Source of the DNA: Chloroflexia bacterium SDU3-3
GTDB lineage: Bacteria; Chloroflexota; Chloroflexia; Chloroflexales; Roseiflexaceae
Length of the DNA: 64,000 nucleotides
Assembly: GCA_009268125.1 (NCBI GenBank)
Contig: WBOU01000003.1
Location: 1-64,000, forward strand
Reading direction: 5' to 3'
Positions within the stretch are counted from its first letter, which is position 1; each line of letters starts with the position of its first letter. Under the pieces are notes generated by a model that was given only the letters and a program-made list of their open reading frames with translations, searched no databases and had not been told where the DNA came from. Of this stretch, positions 1-9,183 are shown in pieces. The translations under genes and the position numbers were made by a program.

Positions 1-1
1 C

Positions 2-100
2 CAATGGCAGTGCAGCTTGTTCACCCTGGCCATCGCGTGGCAAAACCGCCAGCACGCGTTCGGTCTATCCATGCCCGTTCGCTGGAAAGTGTACTTCTGA
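2..100 (+). CDS. C-terminal fragment of an unidentified protein, cut by the window edge
   Basis: An open frame enters from the left edge and ends at TGA 98-100, giving about 32 residues rich in aromatic and basic residues (ending PVRWKVYF). It is immediately followed by an R1 repeat. The size and position would suit the tail of a transposase, but no catalytic motif is inside the window, so this is only a guess. Confidence 0.3.
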   Translation, partial: QWQCSLFTLAIAWQNRQHAFGLSMPVRWKVYF

Positions 101-104
101 CACT

Positions 105-275
105 TCCCAAAAGTGACACCATGTGAGGGGCAACGCCCCCTCGTGGGGTTCCTAGGGGCTAGCCCCTAGGCGCCGCCCGCGCAGGGCATCCACCACCAAA
201 CACCTACCGCCGCCACCATCGCCCATAGGAAAAAAGCCCAGCGCCGATTGGAAAGCCAGCCCCCGTGGCACAAAA
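105..275 (+). repeat. R1 interspersed repeat, copy 1
   Basis: Contains the R1 modules in order: AAAGTGACACCATGTGAGG-like box, a GC-rich stem, the perfect 20 bp palindrome CCTAGGGGCTAGCCCCTAGG, the box GCCCGCGCAGGGCATCCACC, and a tail ending in AAAAAAGCCCAGCGCCGA. The same modules recur at 5.7-6.9, 31.3-32.6, 36.8-37.6, 48.6 and 60.8 kb. Confidence 0.85.
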
Positions 276-291
276 CCCCGTGGTCAGAATC

Positions 292-318
292 TTGCGGTAA
301 AACACCTCGCGGTATAAT
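292..318 (+). promoter_or_regulatory. Possible promoter of the antirepressor-like gene
   Basis: A perfect -10 TATAAT at 313-318 lies 28 bp before the ATG at 346. The best -35 match, TTGCGG at 292-297, is only 15 bp upstream, so the -10 is the main evidence. Confidence 0.4.
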
Positions 319-345
319 GAGGGCAAGACAAGTGATCGGAGCGAC

Positions 346-1098
346 ATGAAGTTCTTCTATACCGCCGACATCATCGCCGAGCTAGAGCTAGACCCGAACC
401 AGACCTACGCGCCCATCCGGCTGATGTGCGAGCGGCTCGACATCCCCGCCCCCGCCCAGGAGCGCCGGGTCAAGGCCCACCGCATCCTCGCCAGCGGCGC
501 GCGCCAGGTGCTGGCCGACGACGGATTCCGCGAGGTGCGCATGCTCGGCCTGCGCGTCGACCTCATCCCGCTGTGGCTCACCACCCTGGACGCCGAGGCC
601 GTGACGCCCGCCCTGCGCCCCAAGCTGGAGCTGTGGCAGGCCGAGGCCGCATCGCTGCTGTGGCAGGCCGCCAGGCCCCAGGGCTACGGCTCCGAGGATG
701 TGCTGCTGCCCGAGCGCCACCTGCAGACGCCCGCCGAGATCTCCTACGTCAGCGCCCAGGGCCTCGCCAACCTCTCGCGCCAGCAGATGCTGATCGAGCG
801 CCAGCTCGACGCCGACGCCCGCGAGCGCGGCAACGCCCAGCCCGGCGAGGACGCCCCGGAGGATATCGACGACCCCAACGCGGCCACGCTGGCCCGCACC
901 GTGCGCCGCGTGGCCCACGCCCTGGCCGAGCGCACCCGCCGCAACGAGTACGCCGGGGCCTACAGCGGCCTGTTCCGCCAGTTCGGCATCACATCCTACC
1001 GCCGCATGCCGCGCGGTCGCCTTCACGAGGCCATGGAGTGGCTGGAGCGCTGGCACGGCGACATCATGGGCGAGCCGGAGCCGCCGCCCGATATCTAG
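346..1098 (+). CDS. P22-type phage antirepressor-like protein
   Basis: A 250-residue protein. Residues about 20-105 resemble the phage P22 antirepressor N-terminal domain: an ICE-like helix (RLMCERLDIPAPAQ), then a basic stretch, then LIPLWLTTL. Residues about 190-240 resemble an ORF6C-type C-terminal region (YSGLFRQFGITSYRRMPRG followed by an EWLERW helix). In phages such proteins relieve lysogenic repression by binding the repressor or DNA. No other phage gene is visible nearby, so it may be a domesticated remnant or a regulator in the defence-like block that follows. The start is supported by GGAG at 338-341 and the TATAAT upstream. Family assignment is from motif memory only. Confidence 0.7.
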   Translation: MKFFYTADIIAELELDPNQTYAPIRLMCERLDIPAPAQERRVKAHRILASGARQVLADDGFREVRMLGLRVDLIPLWLTTLDAEAVTPALRPKLELWQAEAASLLWQAARPQGYGSEDVLLPERHLQTPAEISYVSAQGLANLSRQQMLIERQLDADARERGNAQPGEDAPEDIDDPNAATLARTVRRVAHALAERTRRNEYAGAYSGLFRQFGITSYRRMPRGRLHEAMEWLERWHGDIMGEPEPPPDI

Positions 1099-1592
1099 CG
1101 GCGGGCCGGGGCGCGCGGCGGGGTCGGCCCGCCGCCTGCCCCGGGGCGGTCTTCGCCCCAGCGTCGTAGCGCTGCGCCGGTAGGGTTTTCACCCCCTAAA
1201 TCCTGCAGCGGTTGCGCCATCTGGCGTTATAATAGGGGGCGACCTTATGTGAATCTCTCATATCGAGCTGCCACGTCGAGGCACCAAGCGCCCAGCCGCC
1301 ACCTTCAGGATGCGCTTCATCGGGATAGAGCGCGCCCGCCAGCCTGGGAGCACCCTGCCCGCGCCATGCCGCCAGACCCGCCCACGCAGCCGAGAGAGGG
1401 AGGATCAGCGAGGATCTTAGCCAGCCACAGGGCCGTGTCGGACAAACAGAGAAGCCAGATGACTATCGCGAGGCTCGATATCAGCGGGGGCGAGACGTCG
1501 GCGATGCGGGGTACGTGCGGCGCACATGCGCATCGCAACCCTCTGCGGGATGGTCCCCTAGCCATTATGAGGCCACGCACAAGGAGATGGGC
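1099..1592. other. Intergenic region without a convincing gene
   Basis: About 490 bp of GC-rich sequence. A TATAAT-like hexamer at 1228-1233 may be a -10 element but has no good -35. Open frames here show no motif, no ribosome site and no convincing codon pattern, so none is called. Confidence 0.5.
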
Positions 1593-1925
1593 ATGCGCAT
1601 TTTTCACGACCAGCAGCTGATCCAGTCCATGCTGGATGGCGGCATCCACCGCCACCTGATCTGCCAGTGGCTCCGCGCCAGCGGCCTGCCGCAGCTCGCC
1701 GATAGCCCGATCCGCGAGCGCGAGCGCGGCATCTACGAGCTAGAGCGCTTCCCCCACGTGGCCTTCCAGCTGCAGCGGGCCACCCCCGCCGTGCAGCCCG
1801 CCCTCCTGGCCGTGTGGGTCGGCGACACCTCGTGGTCGCCCAGCGCCCACGAGGCGGTGCGCGAGGCGGTGTGCGGGGCAGTCTACGGTGCGGTGCGCGA
1901 GGTCGCGCTCAGCGCCAGCGCCTAG
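1593..1925 (+). CDS. Hypothetical protein, 110 residues
   Basis: I do not recognise this protein. The ATG at 1593 is preferred because AAGGAG at 1581-1586 lies 6 bp before it; the in-frame ATG at 1587 abuts that site. The N-terminal half (MRIFHDQQLIQSMLDGG) is helical and charged. The C-terminus has a short Ala/Val-rich repeat (EAVREAVCGAVYGAVREV) that could form an amphipathic helix. It sits between the antirepressor-like gene and the restriction-modification gene on the same strand and may belong to that accessory block. Confidence 0.5.
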   Translation: MRIFHDQQLIQSMLDGGIHRHLICQWLRASGLPQLADSPIRERERGIYELERFPHVAFQLQRATPAVQPALLAVWVGDTSWSPSAHEAVREAVCGAVYGAVREVALSASA

Positions 1926-2302
1926 CCCCAGCCAGCCCCGCAGGCAAGCGGGATCGGGGATCGACGACGCCCCCCGATGCCCCCGCCTACATCGCACCCC
2001 CATCGCACCCGCCGCACCCCCATCGCACCCGCCGCCCTTCCCCCGCCAGCACGGCGCAGGGGTGGCCCCCGCGTGCGCCCGCCGCGCCGTAGGGGCGGCC
2101 CTCGTGGCCGCCCGCGCCGCAACACAATGCCCGCATCGCAAACCCGCACGATGCCCCACAATGCGGGCGGGCATAAAGCCCGCCCCTACGTCATCGTTTC
2201 ACACCGCGCCTTCGTGGTGGCCATTTCCCTCGGTTATGCTATACTTGCCCCCACGCCCAACGGGCAGCCCGCCGCGCCCCTCGCAGCGACGCCACAGCAC
2301 AG
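1926..2302. repeat. C-rich repeats and an R3 inverted repeat before the restriction gene
   Basis: Short tandem CATCGCACCC/CGCCGCACCCC units at 1990-2035 are followed by R3 modules: GTAGGGGCGG near 2090 and its inverse CCGCCCCTAC near 2180, which can pair across about 90 bp. A -10-like TATACT at 2240-2245 lies about 60 bp before the next gene, without a clear -35. No gene is seen. Confidence 0.65.
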
Positions 2303-5300
2303 ATGGAAGCCAGCATCATGCACCATGTCGAGCGCTACCTGACCGATCTTCGCGTGATCTACGCCGCCGGAGGCGTGGCCGAGACATCCGGCTACCCGCC
2401 GCTGCTGGCCCTGCTCTCCGCCGTGGGGGCCGCGCTGGCCCCGCGCGTGCTGGCCGTCGCCCACCCCGCCAGCGTGGGCGCGGGCATCCCCGACCTGGCG
2501 CTCTACACCGGCGAGCAGATCGCCCGCGATGGCCAGCCCAAATCCGGGCTGCTGCCCGCCCGTGGCGTGGTCGAGGTGAAGGGCGTCGCCGCCGACATCC
2601 GCGCGCTGGCCGCCAGCGCCCAGGTCAAGCGCTACCTCGATGCCTACGGCCTGGTGCTGGCCTGCACCTACCGCGCCTTCGCGGTGGTGACGGCGGATGC
2701 CAGCGGCGCTGCCGTGCTGGGCGAGGTCTTCGAGCTGGCCCCCACCGCCGATGCCTTCCGCGCCGCCGACCCGCACACCCTGGCCCAGCAGCGCGGCGAT
2801 GACCTGATCGGCTTCCTCACCCGCGTGCTGCTGCTCAAGGCCCCCCTGCGCACGCCCAAGGATCTGGCCGCCATCCTGGCCGCCTACGCCCGCGAGGCCG
2901 CCCTGCTGGTCGAGCGCCAGAGCTCGCTGGCGGCCTACGCGGGCCTGCGCAGCAGCCTAGAGGCCGCCCTGGGCATCACCTTCCAGGGCGAGCGCGGCGA
3001 CCACTTCTTCCGCTCGACCTTGGTGCAGACGCTGTTCTACGGCATCTTCTCCGGCTGGGTGCTCTGGCACGCCGATGAGCCAGACCGCACCGACCAGTTC
3101 TCGTGGCGGCTGGCCGCTTCCTACCTGCACCTGCCCGTGCTCCAGAGCCTGTTCGGCCAGATGGTGCAGCAGAACCGCCTGCGCACCCTGGGCCTGCTGG
3201 ATGTGCTGAGATGGGCCGATGAGGCGCTGGCCCGTGTGGAGCGGGCGGTGTTCTTCACGGCCTTCGCCGAGCGCGAGGCGGTGCAGTATTTCTACGAGCC
3301 GTTCCTGGCCGCCTTCGACCCCGAGCTGCGCCGCGAGCTGGGCGTGTGGTACACCCCGCCCGAGATCGTGCGCTACCAGGTGGAGCGCGTGGACCGCGCC
3401 CTGCGCGAGGAGCTGGGCGTGGCCGATGGCCTGGCCGACCCCAATGTGCTGGTGCTCGACCCCTGCTGCGGCACGGGGGCGTACCTGGTGGGGGTGATCG
3501 AGCGGATCGCGGCGACGCTGCGGGCCAGGGGCGATGATGATCTGCTGGCCAGCGACCTCAAGCAGGCGCTCACCAGCCGCGTGTTTGGCTTCGAGCTGCT
3601 GCCCGCGCCCTTTGTGGTGGCCCACCTTCAGCTTGGCCTGCTGCTGCAGCGCCACGGCGCGGCGCTGGAGGGCGAGGACCGCGCCGCTGTCTACCTGACC
3701 AATGCGCTCACCGGCTGGGAGCGCGGCGGCGAGCGCGCGCCGTTTATGTTCCCCGAGCTGGAGCAGGAGCGCGAGGCCGCCAGCCGCGTAAAGCACGAGT
3801 CGCGGGTGCTGGTGGTGCTGGGCAACCCGCCCTACTCCGGCTACGCCGGCATCGCCATGGGCGAGGAGCGCACGCTCTCCAACGCCTACCGCACCACCGC
3901 CCACGCGCCCGCGCCCCAGGGACAGGGCCTCAACGATCTGTATGTGCGCTTCTACCGCATGGCCGAGCGCCAGATCGTGGAGGGCAGCGGCTATGGCGTG
4001 GTCAGCTATATCTCCAACTACTCCTGGCTCGATGGCCTCTCGTTCACTGGCATGCGCGAGCGCTACATGGATGTGTTCGATTCGATCTGGGTCGACAACC
4101 TCCATGGGGATCGCATTATTTCCGAATATGCACCCGATGGCCGCACGAGCGAGACGGTTTTTGCCATCCAAGGTAATTCGGTGGGCATTAAGATCGGCAC
4201 CGCGATTGCCACGCTGGTGCGGCGGCGTCAGCATTCCGCGCCTGCGCAGGTGCTTTATAGAGATTGGCAGCAGGCCCGCGCCGAAGAGCGCCGCGCCGCA
4301 TTACTTGCAAGTATCAGCGAAGATGCGCCCGCGCAGAACTATACGAGAATTGAGCCACTCCTTCCTATCGGTCTGCCGCTGAAGCCGCGCGAAGTCTCAG
4401 CCGACTACCTCAAATGGCCGCTGCTGCCCGCGCTCTTCCCAATCTCGTTTCCTGGCGTGAAGACCAGCCGCGATGATGTGGTGGTGGACATCGACCGCGA
4501 GCGGCTGGAGCGGCGTATGCGGGCCTACTTCGACCCCGCGATCAGCCACGAGCAGATGGCCCGCATCGCCCCAGGCGCAATGGAGAGCACCGCGCGGTTT
4601 GCCGCCGAAGTGGTGCGCACCACGCTCCAGAAGCGCGGCTTCTTGCCAGAGAACATCATCCGCTACTGCTACCGCCCGTTTGATGTGCGCTGGCTTTACT
4701 GGGAGCCAGAGACCAAGCTGCTTGATGAGAAGCGCACAGACTACAAACCGCATGTGTTTGAAGGGAATATCTGGATAGAAGGGCGCCAGAAACAGCCCAT
4801 GGAACATTTTGATCGAGGATATGTGGTCAATGTTCTATCAGATAACTTTGGCAATGGTCTATCAAATTATTTTCCGCTCCTCCTAGCCCAAACCTCGACA
4901 TCCCCCCAAGCCGACATGTTCGGCGAGGACACGCCCGCCGAGCCGCAGGCCAACCTCACCCCCGAGGCCAGCGCCTACCTGGGCGCGGTCGGCGGCAGCG
5001 CCGAGGAGCTGTTCTACCACGCCATCGCCACGCTGCACGCCCCGGCCTACCGCAGCGAGAACGCCGGAGCGCTGCGGCAGGACTGGCCGCGCGTGCCGCT
5101 GCCCGCCACGGCGGACGCGCTGCAGGCCTCGGCGGCGCTGGGGCGGCAGGTCGCCGCCCTGCTCGACCCCGAGACCCCGGTGGCGGGCGTCACCAGCGGC
5201 ACCGTGCGCCCCGAGCTGCTGGCCATGGCGCGGCTGCGGCGGGCCGACGGCAGCCCCGTGCAGCCGCAGTCGGGCGATCTGGCGCTGACCGCAGGCTGGG

Positions 5301-5671
5301 GCTACCGAGGCCGGGGCGGCATCGTCATGCCCGCGCGCGGGCGCACCAGCGAGCGCCCGCCCAGCCCCGACGAGCTGGCCGCCCTAGGCCAGGCCGCCGC
5401 GCTGCTGGGCGGGGCCACCTGCGACATCTGGCTGAACGACACCGCCTGCTGGCGCAACGTGCCGCTGGCCGTGTGGGAATACACCATCGGCGGCTACCAG
5501 GTGCTCAAGAAATGGCTCTCCTACCGCGAGCGGCCCCTGCTAGAGCGCGACCTCAGCCCCGACGAGGCCCGCCACGTCACCGCCGTGGTGCGGCGGATCG
5601 CCGCCCTGCTGCTGCTCGGCCCCGCGCTGGATGCCAGCTACCGCGCCTGCGCCGCCACGCCCACCCCGTAG
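2303..5671 (+). CDS. Single-chain restriction-modification enzyme (Type IIG-like; N6-adenine methylase with fused nuclease)
   Basis: A 1122-residue protein that should methylate adenine and cleave DNA lacking the mark. Residues about 60-95 carry a PD-(D/E)xK-type nuclease core (IPDLALY, then VVEVKG). Residues about 382-395 hold methylase motif I (LDPCCGTGAYLVG) and about 507-512 hold motif IV (NPPYSG), which is NPPY and so adenine-type. The C-terminal third resembles the specificity region of Type ISP enzymes (YCYRPFDVRWLYWE; GYQVLKKWLSYRERPL). The ATP-dependent translocase of true Type ISP enzymes appears absent, so Type IIG-like fits better. Two internal patches (about 4080-4380 and 4740-4905) are visibly less GC-rich than the rest, within the presumed target-recognition part. 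An alternative start at 2318 has GGAAG upstream. No separate specificity or methylase gene flanks it. Confidence 0.85.
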   Translation: MEASIMHHVERYLTDLRVIYAAGGVAETSGYPPLLALLSAVGAALAPRVLAVAHPASVGAGIPDLALYTGEQIARDGQPKSGLLPARGVVEVKGVAADIRALAASAQVKRYLDAYGLVLACTYRAFAVVTADASGAAVLGEVFELAPTADAFRAADPHTLAQQRGDDLIGFLTRVLLLKAPLRTPKDLAAILAAYAREAALLVERQSSLAAYAGLRSSLEAALGITFQGERGDHFFRSTLVQTLFYGIFSGWVLWHADEPDRTDQFSWRLAASYLHLPVLQSLFGQMVQQNRLRTLGLLDVLRWADEALARVERAVFFTAFAEREAVQYFYEPFLAAFDPELRRELGVWYTPPEIVRYQVERVDRALREELGVADGLADPNVLVLDPCCGTGAYLVGVIERIAATLRARGDDDLLASDLKQALTSRVFGFELLPAPFVVAHLQLGLLLQRHGAALEGEDRAAVYLTNALTGWERGGERAPFMFPELEQEREAASRVKHESRVLVVLGNPPYSGYAGIAMGEERTLSNAYRTTAHAPAPQGQGLNDLYVRFYRMAERQIVEGSGYGVVSYISNYSWLDGLSFTGMRERYMDVFDSIWVDNLHGDRIISEYAPDGRTSETVFAIQGNSVGIKIGTAIATLVRRRQHSAPAQVLYRDWQQARAEERRAALLASISEDAPAQNYTRIEPLLPIGLPLKPREVSADYLKWPLLPALFPISFPGVKTSRDDVVVDIDRERLERRMRAYFDPAISHEQMARIAPGAMESTARFAAEVVRTTLQKRGFLPENIIRYCYRPFDVRWLYWEPETKLLDEKRTDYKPHVFEGNIWIEGRQKQPMEHFDRGYVVNVLSDNFGNGLSNYFPLLLAQTSTSPQADMFGEDTPAEPQANLTPEASAYLGAVGGSAEELFYHAIATLHAPAYRSENAGALRQDWPRVPLPATADALQASAALGRQVAALLDPETPVAGVTSGTVRPELLAMARLRRADGSPVQPQSGDLALTAGWGYRGRGGIVMPARGRTSERPPSPDELAALGQAAALLGGATCDIWLNDTACWRNVPLAVWEYTIGGYQVLKKWLSYRERPLLERDLSPDEARHVTAVVRRIAALLLLGPALDASYRACAATPTP

Positions 5672-6247
5672 GGGCGGCGCGTGGCCGCCCGCCCCGCATC
5701 CCATCGCAAACCCGCCCGCCGTGCCCCACCCACTCGGCCCATGCGGCGAAGGTGCCGCGACGGCAAACTGGCCATATGCACGACCACCAGCTGCCAGCGG
5801 CCAGCACAGGAATGCCCAACATTGGGGATTCCAAGGGGGCGATGCCCTCACATGGTGTCACTTTATCGGGTGTTCCGAGGCCGTTTTAGCGAAACGGTGC
5901 GTTGGTATTCGTTCGGCTTGGGTGCGCCTTCGTCGATAGTGGTCATTTTTGGATGGTGGTGCATGCCCTATGCGGGCGGCACCAAGGGCTCCGCGCCCTT
6001 GGATCCCCGCGAGGGGCGTTGCCCCTTCGAACCCCAATGTTGACCGTTCCTATGCCGTTTCCCGGTAGCTGGTGTTCGTGCATATGGCCATCAAAACACT
6101 ATCGGCACCTTCGCCGCATGGGCGGGGTGGGATGGCGCGGCGCGATCATGGGTTGAGGCGGATTGCTTGCTGGGAGCGCAACTGGTGGTGTGCATAGTCT
6201 GACACGCATGATTGCGGGTCTTGCCACATCCTGACGCCCTGACTAAG
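5672..6247. repeat. R3 fragment and R1 repeat, copy 2 (two opposing halves)
   Basis: After a short GTAGGGGCGG (R3) stretch, the R1 module CCCATGCGGCGAAGGTG (about 5738) and a CATATGCACGA box run forward. The same modules reappear inverted near 6070-6120 (GTTCGTGCATATGGCC, CACCTTCGCCGCATGGG), enclosing CATGGTGTCACTTTATCGGG near 5850. The result is a roughly 380 bp imperfect inverted repeat. No gene is seen; the short frames here are repeat translations. Confidence 0.8.
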
Positions 6248-6294
6248 AAAGTGACACCATGTGAGGGCCGATGCCCCTCACATGGTGTCACTTT
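6248..6294. repeat. Perfect 19 bp hairpin of the R1 family
   Basis: AAAGTGACACCATGTGAGG (6248-6266) is exactly complementary to 6276-6294, with a 9 nt centre. Similar hairpins occur near 31965-32003 and 32320-32360. Confidence 0.9.
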
Positions 6295-6299
6295 CTCTG

Positions 6300-6900
6300 G
6301 CGGAGCATTCGGATGCGGCACATGACGAGAGAACGCGTGCCAGGCCATGCGCCGCATGGAAGATTCTCGATCTCACCCACCCGGCCCATGCGGCGAAGGT
6401 GCCGCGACGGCAAACTGGCCATATGCACGAACACCAGCAGCCAGCGGCCAGCACAGGAACACCCAACATTGGGGGTTCCAAGGGGGCGATGCCCCCTGGC
6501 GGGGTTCCTAGGGGCTGGCCCCTAGGCGCTGCCCGCGCAGGGCATCCACCCACCCAACATCGACCAATGCCATCGCTGAAGGAAAAAACGCCCAGTGCCG
6601 ACGGGAAAAGTGACACCATATGAGGGCGATGCCCCCCTGGCGGGGTTCCGAGGGGCAGGCCCCGAGCCGCCGCCCGCGTAGGGCATCCACCCACCCAACA
6701 CCTACCACCGCCATCGCTGCAAACACCACACAAAAGCGGGGGTGCTCGGGGCTGGCCCCGAGCCGCTGCCCGCGTAGGGCACACCCTCACCGACCACGAA
6801 AACCCATCATCATCGAGGCCGCAGCAGGTCGGCACGACCGGGCAGCGCTCCAAACATTGCCGACGGTCGGCCCGACCACCGCACACCCATCGGCGCACCA
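6300..6900 (+). repeat. R1 repeat, copies 3 and 4 in tandem
   Basis: Two successive forward copies: CCCATGCGGCGAAGGTG near 6388, CCTAGGGGCTGGCCCCTAGG near 6507, the GAGGG-box near 6610, then GCCCGCGTAGGGCATCCACC near 6672 and a third partial GCCCGCGTAGGGC near 6768. 6900-7127 is an AT-richer stretch with no gene; TTGAAT 7013-7018 and TAAAAC 7035-7040 (16 bp apart) could be a weak promoter for the gene at 7286. Confidence 0.8.
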
Positions 6901-7127
6901 CGCCGCGCGCCCGCATTGCCACCCGTCGCTCCCCATCACACCCCGCGCAACGGCGTTTGTTTGCGCCTTAGACATTTTGGGCAGGCAATAATAAAAATAT
7001 GCGAGATATATCTTGAATAATTGGCAAACTGTGGTAAAACAAGATCATCTACATGGGATGTAGCCAAACCATAAACAACGTAGCACAAATAATATTCCCC
7101 TCAAACTATCAGCCACGCGAAGACACT

Positions 7128-7263
7128 ATCACCATCGCCGGAAGCTTAATCACCATCGCCGGAAGCTTAATCACCATCGCCGGAAGCTTAATCACCATCG
7201 CCGGAAGCTTAATCACCATCGCCGGAAGCTTAATCACCATCGCCGGAAGCTTAATCACCATCA
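7128..7263 (+). repeat. 21 bp tandem array A, six copies plus a partial
   Basis: Six identical 21 bp units (7128-7253) and a 10 bp partial. The unit contains the core CGCCGGAAGC. There are no spacers. The array ends 22 bp before the ATG at 7286, with AGAAAGGCAG between. Confidence 0.97.
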
Positions 7264-7285
7264 ACAAGGCAGAAAGGCAGCATCC

Positions 7286-7933
7286 ATGGCCAAAAAGATC
7301 CAAGACATCATCAAAAGCGCCCAGATCGCCATCCCCAATGCCATCAACATCGACGACATCCGCACCACCCTCGCCAGCTACGGCTACCCGCTGCCCAAGC
7401 TAGAGCAGGGCAACCTGCTGCTAGAGGCCCTGATCGCCGCCCAGACCAAGCAGCAGCTTGAGTACGGCGACCAGGACAAGGCCACCCAGACCTTCAACGA
7501 CCTGTGGGATCAGCTCGACCAGATCTACACCCGCCAGCTCAAGCTGGCCCGCGTGGCGCTCAAGGGCAACAGCGACGCCGCCCGCGACCTCGCGCTCGAC
7601 GGCCCGCGCCGCAAGAGCTTCGGCGGCTGGTCCATGCAGGCCCAGCAGTTCTACGCGGGGCTGGCCGCCAACCCCAGCTTCGCCGCCGCGCTGGCCAGCT
7701 TCGGCGCACCCCTGCCCGAGCAAGAAGCGGCCAGCGCCGCCCTGGCCGATGTGATCGCCGCCCTGCGCGCCCTAGAAAACGAGCGCGGCCAGGCCCAGAT
7801 CGCCACCCGCGAGCGCGACGCCGCCATCGACGCCCTGGACGACTGGCTGGGCGACTTTATGGCGGTGGCCCGCGTGGCCTTCGCCGACCAGCCCGAGCAC
7901 CTGGAGCGCCTGGGCGTCACCGTGCGCGCGTAG
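7286..7933 (+). CDS. Hypothetical helical protein, 215 residues
   Basis: Not recognised. The protein is predicted mostly helical, soluble and acidic, with no signal peptide or membrane segment. It has an N-terminal MAKKIQDIIKSAQIAIPN, a central conserved-looking GPRRKSFGGWSMQAQQFY stretch, and repeated Ala-rich helices ending in a DDWLGDFMAVARVAF segment. The start follows AGAAAGGCAG and sits directly downstream of 21 bp array A, so the array may lie in its 5' untranslated region. An R3 hairpin follows the stop. Confidence 0.55.
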   Translation: MAKKIQDIIKSAQIAIPNAINIDDIRTTLASYGYPLPKLEQGNLLLEALIAAQTKQQLEYGDQDKATQTFNDLWDQLDQIYTRQLKLARVALKGNSDAARDLALDGPRRKSFGGWSMQAQQFYAGLAANPSFAAALASFGAPLPEQEAASAALADVIAALRALENERGQAQIATRERDAAIDALDDWLGDFMAVARVAFADQPEHLERLGVTVRA

Positions 7934-7954
7934 CACCACGGCCCCGCCCATCGC

Positions 7955-8070
7955 ACCCATCGCACATGCGCCCGATGCCCCGCGATGCAAACAATGTGGG
8001 CGGACACCAGATCCGCCCCTACACCCGTTGTATCACATTGCAGAGCATCGGCTCGGCGCGATGCGCACAC
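7955..8070. repeat. R3 inverted repeat
   Basis: Contains GTGGGCGGACACCAGATCCG and the closing CGCCCCTACACCC; the GGGCGGA/TCCGCCC arms form a short hairpin. The same module with slight changes occurs at 25.85, 39.9 and 43.9 kb. Confidence 0.75.
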
Positions 8071-8074
8071 AAAA

Positions 8075-8095
8075 GGGCGGGCATCACGCCCGCCC
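8075..8095 (-). terminator. Intrinsic terminator of the glycosyltransferase operon
   Basis: GGGCGGGC (8075-8082) pairs with GCCCGCCC (8088-8095) around a 5 nt loop. On the minus strand the stem is followed by TTTT. It lies 53 bp beyond the stop of the gene at 8149. Confidence 0.65.
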
Positions 8096-8148
8096 TCATC
8101 TCCTGCATGCCCCTCGCGCCTTCGCGGCCTCGTGGTGAAACAGTTCCC

Positions 8149-9183
8149 CTACCCCAGCAGCGCGGCGGCCACCGCATCCCACGAGATCGCCGCCACGCTG
8201 GCCGGGCCGCTGGCCCCCAGCGAGGCCGCCAGCCCGGCGTCGGCCCACAGCGCATCCAGCCGCCCCGCGATCGCCTCGGGCGCATCCGGCGCGATGTAGC
8301 CATTCACCCCATCGCGCACGAACTCCAGCACGCCGCCCGCGTCCACCGTGGTGACGACCGGGCGGGCGGCAGCCAGCGCCTGCACGGTGGTGTAGCCGTA
8401 GTCCTCATCGAAGGGCGCGTAGTAGACCGCCCTGGCCCCGGCGTACAGCTCGATCAGCTCCTCGTCGCTCACGAAGCCCCGGAACTGCACGCGCTGGCCC
8501 AGGCCCAGGTCGGCGGCCAGCCGCTCCAGCGCCGCGCGCTCCGGCCCCGCGCTGGCGAAGATGCAGCGCACCGGCTGGCTGGTGCGGGCCAGCGCGTGCA
8601 GCAGGCGGTCCAGGCGCTTGGCCGCATCCAGCCGCGCGTCGGAGAGGATGTAGTCGCCGTAGGGGCCGGGGCGCAGCCGCCCGTGGTAGCGGCTGGGCGG
8701 GTAGAGCGGCTGGGCCGACAGGCCGGTGAAGCGGCGCAGGCGCTCGGCCACATTGCGCGAGATCGCGAAGCGCCGCCGGGCCTCGCCCAGGCAGGTGCGG
8801 TCGATCCGCAGCAGCGCATCGCGGTGGGCGCGATCCTCGGGCGTGTTGGCGAAGTCGGAAAAGGGCGTGCCGTACCAGTCGTAGGCCTGGCGGTGCTGGT
8901 GCACCAGCCAGACCACCTTGTTGGGGTGGCGCACCGCGTAGGATGGGAACTTGGTGCAGATCACCATATCCACCGGCTGCGCGTTCACCTCGGTGAGGTC
9001 GAGCATGCGCCAGGCCAGCGCCGAGCTAGCGATGCGGTCGTGGGGCTGCCAGGCGAAGGGCAGCGACACCACATCCACCGCGTGGCCCAGGCGGCGCAGC
9101 TCGTCGCGCAGGCCCTCGACCAGCAGCTCGGCCCCGCCGCGCACAAAGGGCACCTGGGTGGCGCAGATCAGGATGCGCTTCAT
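8149..9183 (-). CDS. Family-4 glycosyltransferase
   Basis: A 344-residue GT-B enzyme that would move a sugar from a nucleotide-sugar donor to a polysaccharide or lipid acceptor on the cytoplasmic face. The N-terminus has the acceptor-domain signature VPFVRGGAELLVEGL. The C-terminal half carries the donor domain, including AKRLDRLLHAL, VQFRGFVSDEELIELYAGA and an E-x7-E-like segment near DEDYGYTTVQALAAARPVV. Its ATG overlaps the stop of the upstream glycosyltransferase by 4 bp, indicating translational coupling. Substrate unknown. Confidence 0.85.
   Translation of the reverse strand: MKRILICATQVPFVRGGAELLVEGLRDELRRLGHAVDVVSLPFAWQPHDRIASSALAWRMLDLTEVNAQPVDMVICTKFPSYAVRHPNKVVWLVHQHRQAYDWYGTPFSDFANTPEDRAHRDALLRIDRTCLGEARRRFAISRNVAERLRRFTGLSAQPLYPPSRYHGRLRPGPYGDYILSDARLDAAKRLDRLLHALARTSQPVRCIFASAGPERAALERLAADLGLGQRVQFRGFVSDEELIELYAGARAVYYAPFDEDYGYTTVQALAAARPVVTTVDAGGVLEFVRDGVNGYIAPDAPEAIAGRLDALWADAGLAASLGASGPASVAAISWDAVAAALLG

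Noticed and set aside
1249-1655. Possible genes on both strands between the antirepressor-like gene and the 110-residue gene
   Set aside because: Overlapping frames with no motif, and one begins at GTG without a ribosome site.
5681-6922. Overlapping short frames in the R1 repeats as genes
   Set aside because: The translations recur wherever the repeat occurs (such as MPCAGG and ALRGRRLGA strings), have no ribosome site and no family motif.
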